A stretch of DNA of 7,589 bases from JBOHDX01 sp050700835 (GCA_050700835.1 JBOHDX010000162.1:1-7589); one strand, 5' to 3'; positions 1 to 5,989 are shown, numbered from the stretch's first letter. Program-made: numbers and translations. Notes: a model not told the origin generated them from the letters alone.

Positions 1-113
1 TCCCGAGCCTGGAAATCCCGGCCGAGGGCACGCCGGCATTCCTCGGCTTCAACCTGTTCAGCCACACCCTCGGCCGGGCGACGCTGGTCCCCGTCTACGA
101 GGTTGCCGAATGA
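1..113 (+). CDS. 3' end of an unidentified gene (C-terminal 36 residues)
   Basis: An open frame enters from the left edge and ends at TGA 111-113. Only about 36 residues are present, beginning PSLEIPAEGT and ending LVPVYEVAE, with a central FLGFNLFSHTLGRA segment. The frame has the G/C-rich third positions of the neighbouring genes, so I take it as real coding sequence. I do not recognise the family: the visible tail lacks any motif I can assign. Its position just ahead of a formaldehyde-adduct dehydrogenase makes an enzyme of methylamine or betaine breakdown tempting, but nothing in these residues shows that. The start codon and most of the protein lie outside the window. Confidence 0.6.
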   Translation, partial: PSLEIPAEGTPAFLGFNLFSHTLGRATLVPVYEVAE

Positions 114-178
114 GCGACGCTTGCGGAGCGAATCGACGGCATCGCGTCTCGGCTCGTCCGAACGGAGTGCGGTCGTGA
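110..178 (+). other. Possible 22-codon ORF bridging the upstream gene and mscR
   Basis: An ATG at 110-112 overlaps the upstream stop codon (ATGA), and the frame runs 22 codons to a TGA at 176-178 that overlaps the mscR start (GTGA). The product would begin MSDACGANRR and end ARPNGVRS: basic, with one cysteine. The double overlap is what translational coupling looks like. Against it, only about 13 of 21 third positions after the start are G or C, clearly lower than in the neighbouring genes, and the peptide resembles nothing I know. It may simply be a 61-bp spacer that happens to be open in one frame. Confidence 0.2.
164..167 (+). promoter_or_regulatory. Ribosome binding site deciding the mscR start
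   Basis: GGAG lies 7 nt before the GTG at 175. The same frame is open back to a TTG at 103, but that longer start would overlap the upstream gene and add 24 residues absent from the family, so this site fixes the GTG as the start. Confidence 0.6.
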
Positions 179-1263
179 GCACGCAGCAGGTCAGGGGCGT
201 CATCGCCCGCAGCGTCAACGCGCCGGTCGAGGTCGTCACGGTCAGCGTCCCCGATCCGGGACCGGGCGAGGCGCTGGTCAAGGTGCAGGCGTGCGGGGTG
301 TGCCACACCGATCTGCACTACCGCGAGGGCGGCATCAACGACGAGTTCCCGTTCCTGCTCGGCCACGAAGCGGCCGGCATCGTCGAGGCCGTCGGCGGCG
401 ACGTCCGCGACGTGGCACCGGGCGACTTCGTGATCCTCAACTGGCGCGCCGTGTGCGGTCAGTGCCGGGCCTGCCGCCGCGGTCGGCCCTGGTACTGCTT
501 CGACACCCACAACGCCAACCAGAAGATGACACTCGAGGACGGTACGCAGCTGTCACCAGCGCTTGGGATCGGCGCCTTCGCGGACAAGACGCTCGTGGCC
601 GCCGGCCAGTGCACCCGGGTCGACCCGGACGCGTCACCGGCTGCCGTCGGCCTGCTCGGCTGCGGCGTGATGGCCGGGCTCGGTGCCGCGATCAACACCG
701 GCAACGTCGGCCGCGGCGACAGTGTCGCGGTGATCGGCTGCGGTGGTGTCGGCAACGCCGCGATCGCCGGAGCACGGCTGGCCGGAGCCGGAAAGGTCAT
801 CGCGGTCGACGTCGACGCTCGCAAGCTCGAGTGGGCGACGGGGCTCGGCGCCACCCACACCATCGACGCCGCGCACACCGACGTGGTCGCCGCCATACGC
901 GACCTCACCGGCGGGTTCGGTGCCGACGTCGTGATTGACGCCGTCGGGCGCCCGGAGACGTGGAAGCAGGCCTTCTATGCTCGAGACCTCGCCGGGACAG
1001 TCGTGCTGGTGGGCGTACCCACACCCGATCTGCTCGTCGAGATGCCGCTGATCGACTTCTTCGGTCGCGGTGGGTCGCTCAAGTCGAGCTGGTACGGCGA
1101 CTGCCTACCGAGCCGAGACTTCCCGATGCTCGTCGATCTCTACCAACAGGGACGTCTCGACCTCGACGCGTTCGTATCGGAGCGGATCGCGTTGGACGGT
1201 GTCGAGGCGGCGTTCGAGGCGATGCACAACGGCGAGGTGCTGCGTTCGGTCGTGGTGTGGTGA
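175..1263 (+). CDS. mscR: S-(hydroxymethyl)mycothiol dehydrogenase (mycothiol-dependent formaldehyde dehydrogenase)
   Basis: A 362-residue zinc-dependent, NAD-binding medium-chain dehydrogenase. It oxidises the spontaneous adduct of formaldehyde and mycothiol to S-formylmycothiol in the cytoplasm; the family is also reported to act as S-nitrosomycothiol reductase. From memory it aligns almost without gaps to mycobacterial MscR (361 residues). Catalytic zinc ligands are Cys43 (GVCHTD), His64 with Glu65 (GHEAAG) and Cys163 (GLLGCGVMAG). Structural zinc cysteines are 94, 97, 100 and 108. The Rossmann glycines GCGGVG are at 188-193, followed by Asp212 at the expected NAD-ribose position. The GTG start matches the family N-terminus (VRGVIAR) and has an SD 7 nt upstream. 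The gene follows an unidentified gene by 61 bp and precedes glyA and sdaA, which fits a one-carbon detoxification role. No defect is visible. Confidence 0.93.
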   Translation: MSTQQVRGVIARSVNAPVEVVTVSVPDPGPGEALVKVQACGVCHTDLHYREGGINDEFPFLLGHEAAGIVEAVGGDVRDVAPGDFVILNWRAVCGQCRACRRGRPWYCFDTHNANQKMTLEDGTQLSPALGIGAFADKTLVAAGQCTRVDPDASPAAVGLLGCGVMAGLGAAINTGNVGRGDSVAVIGCGGVGNAAIAGARLAGAGKVIAVDVDARKLEWATGLGATHTIDAAHTDVVAAIRDLTGGFGADVVIDAVGRPETWKQAFYARDLAGTVVLVGVPTPDLLVEMPLIDFFGRGGSLKSSWYGDCLPSRDFPMLVDLYQQGRLDLDAFVSERIALDGVEAAFEAMHNGEVLRSVVVW

Positions 1264-1302
1264 GCGCCTCTGTCGCGTCGACACGCGCCTGGACCGCGGG
1301 CA

Positions 1303-1317
1303 CCGGCCGGCGGCCGG
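1303..1317. terminator. GC-only hairpin after mscR (possible weak terminator)
   Basis: CCGGCC and GGCCGG pair around a 3-nt loop, starting 39 nt after the mscR stop. There is no T tract behind it, and it ends only 5 nt before the proposed glyA -10 element, so it could instead belong to the glyA promoter region. GC-rich genomes produce such stems by chance. Confidence 0.25.
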
Positions 1318-1322
1318 GTAGG

Positions 1323-1328
1323 TAGCCT
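1323..1328 (+). promoter_or_regulatory. Probable -10 element for glyA
   Basis: TAGCCT fits the actinobacterial TANNNT -10 consensus. It lies in the 113-bp gap between mscR and glyA and would give a 5' leader of about 40 nt. No recognisable -35 is seen; the expected place is occupied by the GC hairpin at 1303-1317. The gap length and this element suggest that glyA has its own promoter rather than depending only on mscR transcription. Confidence 0.45.
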
Positions 1329-1366
1329 GGGGTCAGATCCACGCGCCCCACGTCCGCGCTCGTACC

Positions 1367-1371
1367 GGAGG
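1367..1371 (+). promoter_or_regulatory. glyA ribosome binding site
   Basis: GGAGG sits 5 nt before the GTG at 1377. It supports that start, which also gives the normal SHMT length. Confidence 0.7.
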
Positions 1372-1376
1372 CCGTC

Positions 1377-2645
1377 GTGCCCGACACCATCCAGAACCAG
1401 TCCCTGGCCGAGTTCGACCCCGAGGTGGCGAAGGCCCTGGGGCAGGAGCTGCACCGTCAGCAGAGCACGCTGGAGATGATCGCCAGCGAGAACTTCGTCC
1501 CGGTCTCGGTCCTCGAGGCGCAAGGCAGCGTGCTGACCAACAAGTACGCCGAGGGCTACCCCGGCAAGCGCTACTACGGCGGATGCGAGTTCGTCGACGT
1601 GACGGAGCAGCTCGCGATCGACCGGCTCAAGGGGCTGTTCGACGCATCCCACGCCAATGTGCAGCCGCACTCCGGCGCCACCGCCAACGCCGCGGCGATG
1701 ATGGCCCTGATCAGCCCCGGTGACACGATCCTCGGGCTCGACCTGGCACACGGCGGCCACCTCACCCACGGCATGCGGCTGAACTTCTCTGGCAAGCTCT
1801 ACAACGTCGTCGCCTACCACGTCAGCAAGGACGACCACCTGGTCGACATGGACGAGGTGCGCGACCTTGCCCGTGAGCATCGACCGGCGATGATCATCGC
1901 CGGCTGGTCCGCCTACCCGCGCCAGCTCGACTTCGCCAGGTTCCGCGCCATCGCCGACGAGGTGGGCGCCGTGCTGATGGTCGACATGGCGCACTTTGCC
2001 GGCCTGGTCTCCACCGGTCTGCACCCGAGCCCGTTGCCCCACGCGCACGTGGTCACGACGACGACGCACAAGACCCTGTGCGGTCCGCGCGGAGGCGCGA
2101 TCCTCACCAACGACGACGAGGTCGGCAAGAAGATCCGCTCGGCAGTGTTCCCCGGCCAGCAGGGTGGCCCGCTGGAGCACGTCATCGCGGCCAAGGCCGT
2201 CGCCTTCAAGCTGGCGGCGAGCGAGGAGTTCGCCGATCGGCAGCGCCGCACCGTCGAGGGCGCTCGCATCCTGGCCGACCGTCTGGTGTCCGACGACATG
2301 CGGGCCGGCGGGGTGTCGGTGCTCACCGGCGGCACCGACGTACACCTGATTCTCGTCGACCTGCGTGACTCCGCGCTCGACGGCAGGCAGGCGGAGGACC
2401 TTATGCACGACATCGGCATCACGGTCAACCGCAACGCGGTGCCGTTCGACCCGCGGCCGCCGATGGTGACGTCCGGCCTGCGCATCGGCACCCCGGCTCT
2501 GGCGACGCGCGGCTTCGGCCCGGCCGAGTTCGCCGAGGTGGCAGAGGTCCTCGCGGCGGTGCTCAAGCCCGAGCCGGACATCTCCGCGCTGCACGGTCGC
2601 GTCGACGCTCTTGCCGAGCAGTTCCCCCTCTACCCGACGTTGTGA
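1377..2645 (+). CDS. glyA: Serine hydroxymethyltransferase
   Basis: A 422-residue cytoplasmic PLP enzyme that interconverts serine plus tetrahydrofolate with glycine plus 5,10-methylene-tetrahydrofolate. Clear family marks are IASENF at 35-40, the active-site loop YAEGYPGKRYYGGC at 57-70, DMAHFAGL at 203-210 (Asp203 contacts the PLP ring nitrogen), TTTTHKTLCGPRGG at 227-240 with Lys232 as the PLP Schiff-base lysine, and TSGLRIGTPA at 365-374, whose Arg369 binds the substrate carboxylate. The length is normal for bacterial GlyA. The GTG start has a GGAGG site. The stop is 37 bp before sdaA, so the pair can turn glycine and methylene-THF into serine and then pyruvate. Since many actinobacteria carry more than one glyA, this copy could be catabolic rather than the housekeeping one; the window cannot decide. 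Confidence 0.96.
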   Translation: MPDTIQNQSLAEFDPEVAKALGQELHRQQSTLEMIASENFVPVSVLEAQGSVLTNKYAEGYPGKRYYGGCEFVDVTEQLAIDRLKGLFDASHANVQPHSGATANAAAMMALISPGDTILGLDLAHGGHLTHGMRLNFSGKLYNVVAYHVSKDDHLVDMDEVRDLAREHRPAMIIAGWSAYPRQLDFARFRAIADEVGAVLMVDMAHFAGLVSTGLHPSPLPHAHVVTTTTHKTLCGPRGGAILTNDDEVGKKIRSAVFPGQQGGPLEHVIAAKAVAFKLAASEEFADRQRRTVEGARILADRLVSDDMRAGGVSVLTGGTDVHLILVDLRDSALDGRQAEDLMHDIGITVNRNAVPFDPRPPMVTSGLRIGTPALATRGFGPAEFAEVAEVLAAVLKPEPDISALHGRVDALAEQFPLYPTL

Positions 2646-2670
2646 TGCCCGCCGTCGTTGTGGCTCGCCG

Positions 2671-2676
2671 TAGCGT
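2671..2676 (+). promoter_or_regulatory. -10 element of a probable leaderless sdaA promoter
   Basis: TAGCGT matches TANNNT and ends exactly 6 nt before the GTG start of sdaA, so transcription would be expected to begin at or next to the start codon. No purine-rich SD precedes the GTG (the preceding bases are GTAGCGTGTCTGC), as expected for a leaderless mRNA. No clear -35 hexamer is present. Confidence 0.55.
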
Positions 2677-2682
2677 GTCTGC

Positions 2683-4056
2683 GTGACGATCAGCGTCTTC
2701 GACCTGTTCTCGATCGGCATCGGTCCAAGCAGCTCTCACACGGTCGGCCCCATGCGGGCGTCTCTGCGGTTCGTCGAGAGTCTGGTCCGCGACGGTGACC
2801 TACCCCGGGTGTCGCGGGTCGAGGTGCAGCTGTTCGGTTCGCTCGGGGCCACCGGCCACGGTCACGGCAGCGACAAGGCGGTTCTGCTGGGCTTGCAGGG
2901 CGAGGACCCCGAGACCGTCGACACTTTGACCACCAGCGCCCGCGTCGACCGGGTGCGCCGCACCGGGCGGCTGAGCCTGGGCGGTCGCCGCGAGATCGAG
3001 TGGCGCGACGACGATCTGGTCATGCATCGACGCCGCTCGCTGCCGTTCCACCCCAACGGCATGACGTTCACCGCGTACGTCTCGACTGGGGCGGAGGTCG
3101 CGGCCCGCACCTACTATTCCGTCGGTGGCGGGTTCGTCGTCGACGACGAGGCCGCTGGGGCGGACCGGATCGTGCCGGACACGACGCCGGTCGAGATGCC
3201 GTTCCGCAGCGGTGACGAGCTGATCGCGCAGGCTGAGTCGCGCGGGTTGTCGATCAGCGCAGTGATGGAGGCGAACGAGCGCGCGTGGCGAACCGACGAG
3301 CAGATCCGGTCGGGACTGCTGCGGATCTGGCAGGTCATGCAGCAATGTGTCACCGCAGGCTGCTCGACGACCGGGGTGCTGCCCGGCGGCCTCAAGGTGC
3401 CGCGTCGCGCGCCGGGCCTGGCGGCGGCGCTGAGCGCGACCGAGGGCACCGACACAGACCCGATGCGCGGCATGGACTGGGTGAACCTGTATGCGCTGGC
3501 GGTCAACGAGGAGAACGCCGCCGGCGGACGCGTGGTCACCGCACCGACCAACGGCGCGGCCGGGATCATTCCCGCCGTGTTGCACTACCTGACCCGCTGG
3601 ACTACTCACTGCTCGGAGGCTGACGTCGTGCGGTTCCTGTTGGCTGCCGGTGCGATCGGCCTTGTCTACAAGGAGAATGCGTCGATCAGCGGCGCTGAGG
3701 TCGGATGCCAGGGCGAGGTCGGATCGGCCTGCTCGATGGCCGCGGGAGGACTCGCCGACGTGTTGGGCGGCACTCCTCGTCAGGTTGAGAACGCCGCCGA
3801 GATCGCCATGGAGCACAACCTCGGCCTGACCTGTGACCCGGTCGGGGGGCTTGTGCAGATCCCCTGCATCGAGCGAAACGCGATCGCTTCGGTCAAGGCG
3901 ATCAACGCCGCCCGGATGGCGATGCGCGGCGACGGGCGGCACGTGGTGAGCCTCGACAAGGTGATCAAGACGATGCGCGAGACCGGTCGCGACATGAAGG
4001 TGAAGTACAAGGAGACCGCCCGCGGCGGCTTGGCGGTGAATGTCATTGAGTGTTGA
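2683..4056 (+). CDS. sdaA: L-serine ammonia-lyase (L-serine dehydratase), single-chain iron-sulfur type
   Basis: A 457-residue enzyme that deaminates L-serine to pyruvate and ammonia with a [4Fe-4S] cluster instead of PLP. The N-terminal beta domain opens with FSIGIGPSSSHTVGPMRA (9-26), the hallmark of the family. The catalytic alpha domain includes APTNGAAGIIPA (287-298), GCQGEVGSACSMAA (341-354) and GLTCDPVGGLVQIPCIERNA (381-400). By family numbering the cluster ligands should be Cys342, Cys384 and Cys395. The last residue, Cys457, corresponds to the C-terminal cysteine that in the Legionella enzyme folds into the active site as fourth ligand. Length agrees with single-chain SdaA, so alpha and beta domains are fused. 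The GTG start lacks an SD but sits 6 nt after a -10 motif, suggesting a leaderless message. It follows glyA by 37 bp and overlaps the SURF1 gene by 17 bp. Confidence 0.95.
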   Translation: MTISVFDLFSIGIGPSSSHTVGPMRASLRFVESLVRDGDLPRVSRVEVQLFGSLGATGHGHGSDKAVLLGLQGEDPETVDTLTTSARVDRVRRTGRLSLGGRREIEWRDDDLVMHRRRSLPFHPNGMTFTAYVSTGAEVAARTYYSVGGGFVVDDEAAGADRIVPDTTPVEMPFRSGDELIAQAESRGLSISAVMEANERAWRTDEQIRSGLLRIWQVMQQCVTAGCSTTGVLPGGLKVPRRAPGLAAALSATEGTDTDPMRGMDWVNLYALAVNEENAAGGRVVTAPTNGAAGIIPAVLHYLTRWTTHCSEADVVRFLLAAGAIGLVYKENASISGAEVGCQGEVGSACSMAAGGLADVLGGTPRQVENAAEIAMEHNLGLTCDPVGGLVQIPCIERNAIASVKAINAARMAMRGDGRHVVSLDKVIKTMRETGRDMKVKYKETARGGLAVNVIEC

Positions 4057-4843
4057 GGCGGCACCGGCCACAAGGGATCCGGCACCGGCCTGGCGAGTGC
4101 TGATCGAGCCGGCGATGGTCGGCCTGCATGTGTTCGCGGTCGCGGCCGTCGTCGTCATGGTGCTCCTCGGCCGCTGGCAGCTGAGCGTGTACGACGGGCA
4201 GCAGGCCCAGGACCGCCAGTCCCGGGCGAGTCAGCCGCCGGTGGCGCTGGCGAGTGTGATGGGTGCCGACGACGCGTTCCCGTCAGACGGTTCGGGGCGG
4301 CGGGTCACCGCGAGCGGACGCTACGGCGCGGCAACGGATCAGTTCTACGTGCGCGGCCAGCAGCAGGACGGACGTACCGGCTACTGGGTGGTCACCCCTC
4401 TCGTACTCGACGTAGGTCCGGTGAACGGCAAGCCCACCGCGGTGATGGTCGTCCGCGGATGGACCTCCACCACCCGCCCCGTCCCGGCGGCGCCCACCGG
4501 CACGGTGACCGTCACCGGTTCGCTCGAGCCCCCCCAAACCGACCCCACACCGATCAGTGGAAGCCACGTGCTCGCGTCGGTACGAGTCTCCGCGCTGGTG
4601 GGCCGGGTGCCTTACGACTTGTACGGCGCCTACCTGATCGCCACCAGTTCGGGACCGGGCGGAGACGGTCTGGAGACGGTGTCGCCGCCGCAGGCGAGTG
4701 CGTCCTGGACGGCTGGGCTGCGCAATCTGGCGTACGCCTTGCAATGGTGGGTGTTCGCCGCCTTCGCGGTGTTCATCTGGTGGCGGATCTGCTTCGAGCG
4801 GATCGCGGCGGCCCGCACGAGCACCTGCGAGGACCGCGGGTAG
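4040..4843 (+). CDS. SURF1 family cytochrome oxidase biogenesis protein
   Basis: A 267-residue membrane protein of the SURF1/Shy1 family, which helps assemble haem-copper cytochrome c oxidase. It shows the family topology: a first membrane segment at about 27-44 ending in LGRWQ (43-47), a large extracytoplasmic domain, and a second segment at about 235-250. Family motifs are SGRY (92-95), GYWVVTPL (114-121), VVRGW (137-141) and NLAYALQWWVFA (229-240). The ATG lies 17 bp inside the end of sdaA in another frame, with no good SD, which points to translation coupled to sdaA. TTG at 4046 is a poorer alternative start. The stop TAG at 4841-4843 is 9 bp before the next start. No other oxidase gene is in view, so the link to sdaA looks positional rather than metabolic. 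Confidence 0.85.
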   Translation: MSLSVEAAPATRDPAPAWRVLIEPAMVGLHVFAVAAVVVMVLLGRWQLSVYDGQQAQDRQSRASQPPVALASVMGADDAFPSDGSGRRVTASGRYGAATDQFYVRGQQQDGRTGYWVVTPLVLDVGPVNGKPTAVMVVRGWTSTTRPVPAAPTGTVTVTGSLEPPQTDPTPISGSHVLASVRVSALVGRVPYDLYGAYLIATSSGPGGDGLETVSPPQASASWTAGLRNLAYALQWWVFAAFAVFIWWRICFERIAAARTSTCEDRG

Positions 4844-4846
4844 CCT
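4841..4846 (+). promoter_or_regulatory. -10 element (containing the SURF1 stop codon) for a probable leaderless DUF3817 transcript
   Basis: TAGCCT matches TANNNT and its first three bases are the SURF1 stop codon. It ends 6 nt before the GTG at 4853, the same geometry as at sdaA. Only a poor SD-like GAAG, 2 nt from the start, precedes the GTG. Read-through from SURF1 across the 9-bp gap is an equally possible way of expressing the next gene. Confidence 0.45.
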
Positions 4847-4852
4847 GAAGCG

Positions 4853-5209
4853 GTGGAACGATCCCTGCTGCGTTACCGCGTCATGGCCTACGTCGTGGGC
4901 ACCCTGCTGGTCATCCTCACGGTCGGCGTGGTGCTGAGGTACGCGACCGCCGACCACTCGTCGTCGCAGCACGCCGGCGAGTGGATCACGACGTACGTGG
5001 GGGTGGCGCACGGATGGCTCTACATGGTCTTCCTGGTGGTCGCCGCCCTGCTGGCCCGTCAGGCGCGCTGGACGATCCCCTTCAGCGTGCTGGTGCTCTT
5101 GTCGGGGCTGATCCCCTTCGGCACGTTCATCGTCGAGCGTCGGGCGACGGCGTACACGCTCAGGAAGATGCAGGCGGCTCCGACTCCTTCGGCTCAGACA
5201 CCGGCGTAG
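4853..5209 (+). CDS. DUF3817 family small integral membrane protein
   Basis: A 118-residue protein with three hydrophobic segments (about 11-29, 54-68 and 74-92). The pattern HGWLYMVF (53-60) and the sequence IPFGTFIVERR (87-97) are typical of the DUF3817 family, whose function is unknown. The last 20 or so residues are a polar, Ala/Pro/Thr-rich tail that looks unconserved. The start is GTG, 9 bp after the SURF1 stop. The 3' end is antisense to the last 50 bp of the convergent minus-strand gene, and the TAG stop falls within the first unit of a 42-bp tandem repeat. I recognise the family with fair confidence but no role can be given. Confidence 0.78.
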   Translation: MERSLLRYRVMAYVVGTLLVILTVGVVLRYATADHSSSQHAGEWITTYVGVAHGWLYMVFLVVAALLARQARWTIPFSVLVLLSGLIPFGTFIVERRATAYTLRKMQAAPTPSAQTPA

Positions 5210-5801
5210 CCTTCGACGTCGCCTCGGGGGGCGGCGCAGACGCCGGCGTAGCCTTCGACGTCGCCTCGGCGGGCGGCGCCTGGTGCTTCGCGGTCGGCTT
5301 GGGGTCCGGCACCGGATGCGGCCGTGGTGCGGGCGGAGGCGGCAGCGGCGCCGCCCCACCGGAGGCCAGCTTCTTGGCCACGAACGCGCCCGCGCCTCCA
5401 AGGCCGACCAGCACCAACAGCTTGCGCAGGCGGTGCTTCTTCTGCGGCTTGCGGCCGAGCTCCTTGTCGAGCTTGCGCTGGGCCTTGTCCTGCACCGCGA
5501 CCGACTTGCGCTGTGCGCGCGTCAACGCGCTGGCCACCACCGGCGCGGCAGCGTCCTTGAGCTTGGGGGCATATTCGTCGCGGACCAACGGGATGTAGTC
5601 GTCCTTGACCTTGGGCACGATCTCGTCCCGCAGCTTGGTGCCGGCCTTCTCCCACGCCGAGCCAGCGGTGCTGCGTGCGTCCTCCACGTGCGGCGCCATC
5701 GACGTTGCGGTTCGGCTGGCCAGGTCGGACGCCGAGTCGGCCAGGTCGGAAACCCGATCGCGTACGACCTCAGTCTTCGACTTCTTTCGACGCAGATGCA
5801 T
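5160..5801 (-). CDS. Lysine-rich, proline-tailed putative membrane-anchored protein of unknown function
   Basis: A 213-residue protein read leftwards. Residues 1-125 are highly charged and look helical, with spaced repeats such as VRDRVSDLADSASDLASR (13-30) and the related KVKDDYIP / LVRDEYAPKLKD (64-83), followed by a very basic stretch (96-126). A single glycine-rich hydrophobic segment (127-141) is followed by a Pro/Ala/Lys-rich tail from about 149 containing two 14-residue repeats (178-191 and 192-205, each with EATSKATP). The ATG at 5799-5801 has a strong GGGAGGAG site, preferred over an in-frame start 12 codons upstream. The overall plan (charged helical domain, one membrane segment, low-complexity tail, divergent from ppiA) resembles the DUF5324-type proteins found beside ppiA in Streptomyces, but I cannot confirm homology. 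The 3' end overlaps the DUF3817 gene by 50 bp. Confidence 0.75.
   Translation of the reverse strand: MHLRRKKSKTEVVRDRVSDLADSASDLASRTATSMAPHVEDARSTAGSAWEKAGTKLRDEIVPKVKDDYIPLVRDEYAPKLKDAAAPVVASALTRAQRKSVAVQDKAQRKLDKELGRKPQKKHRLRKLLVLVGLGGAGAFVAKKLASGGAAPLPPPPAPRPHPVPDPKPTAKHQAPPAEATSKATPASAPPPEATSKATPVSEPKESEPPASS
5195..5278. repeat. Tandem duplication of a 42-bp unit
   Basis: Positions 5195-5236 and 5237-5278 are the same 42-bp unit in direct tandem, differing only at 5200/5242 (A/G) and 5228/5270 (G/C). The unit length is a multiple of three, so the minus-strand gene gains 14 residues without frameshift. The stop codon of the plus-strand DUF3817 gene (5207-5209) is in the first unit and is copied in the same frame at 5249-5251. 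Confidence 0.93.
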
Positions 5802-5805
5802 GGTG

Positions 5806-5813
5806 CTCCTCCC
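5806..5813 (-). promoter_or_regulatory. Ribosome binding site of the minus-strand gene
   Basis: On the minus strand GGGAGGAG lies 4 nt before the ATG at 5801-5799. It is the best SD in the window and decides the start. Confidence 0.75.
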
Positions 5814-5861
5814 AGGCGCGTCACGACGCGTCCGCACGGTCGATCATCGGGCAGTGGTCTC

Positions 5862-5867
5862 ACCGTA
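5862..5867 (-). promoter_or_regulatory. Candidate -10 for the minus-strand gene
   Basis: Read on the minus strand, TACGGT matches TANNNT and lies 60 nt upstream of the ATG within the divergent gap. No convincing -35 is seen, and a short motif like this can occur by chance. Confidence 0.25.
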
Positions 5868-5933
5868 CCGACTCTCGCGGAAGTCCCCCACTCGAAGTCG
5901 TCGGCGATGGGACGCGCTCACCGTCGTGGAACA

Positions 5934-5962
5934 ATCGGTACCCCGATGCGCTTGCATCGATG
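5934..5962. repeat. Overlapping palindromes upstream of ppiA
   Basis: The 188-bp divergent gap 5802-5989 holds no gene but has three nested palindromes near ppiA. They are ATCGG/CCGAT around TACC (5934-5947), CGATGC/GCATCG around GCTT (5944-5959), and the perfect 8-mer CATCGATG (5955-5962). The first two share CGAT at 5944-5947 and the last two share 5955-5959, so neighbouring ones could not fold together. They lie 28-56 nt before the ppiA start and could be an operator or a 5' leader structure. Confidence 0.5.
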
Positions 5963-5977
5963 ACGAGACGACTCCCG

Positions 5978-5983
5978 AGAGGA
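5978..5983 (+). promoter_or_regulatory. Ribosome binding site deciding the ppiA start
   Basis: AGAGGA lies 6 nt before the GTG at 5990. It favours this start over the in-frame ATG at 5960, which would add ten basic residues and is not preceded by an SD. Confidence 0.65.
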
Positions 5984-5989
5984 CTGCCC

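Noticed and set aside
1140..2720. A 526-codon minus-strand open frame across glyA
   Set aside because: It is antisense to an unmistakable SHMT gene, rich in Arg/His/Gly/Val as expected from reading GC-biased codons backwards, and has no domain I recognise.
2800..4158. A 452-codon minus-strand open frame across sdaA
   Set aside because: It is a shadow of the sdaA coding frame: composition is typical of antisense frames in high-GC genes and no motif is seen.
5195..5278. CRISPR array or phage attachment repeat
   Set aside because: There are only two units, directly abutting with no spacers, and they are explained as an in-frame coding duplication.
5675..5989. 105-residue N-terminal extension of PpiA
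   Set aside because: It would run antisense through the start of the minus-strand gene, does not resemble cyclophilin or a signal peptide, and the GTG at 5990 has its own SD.
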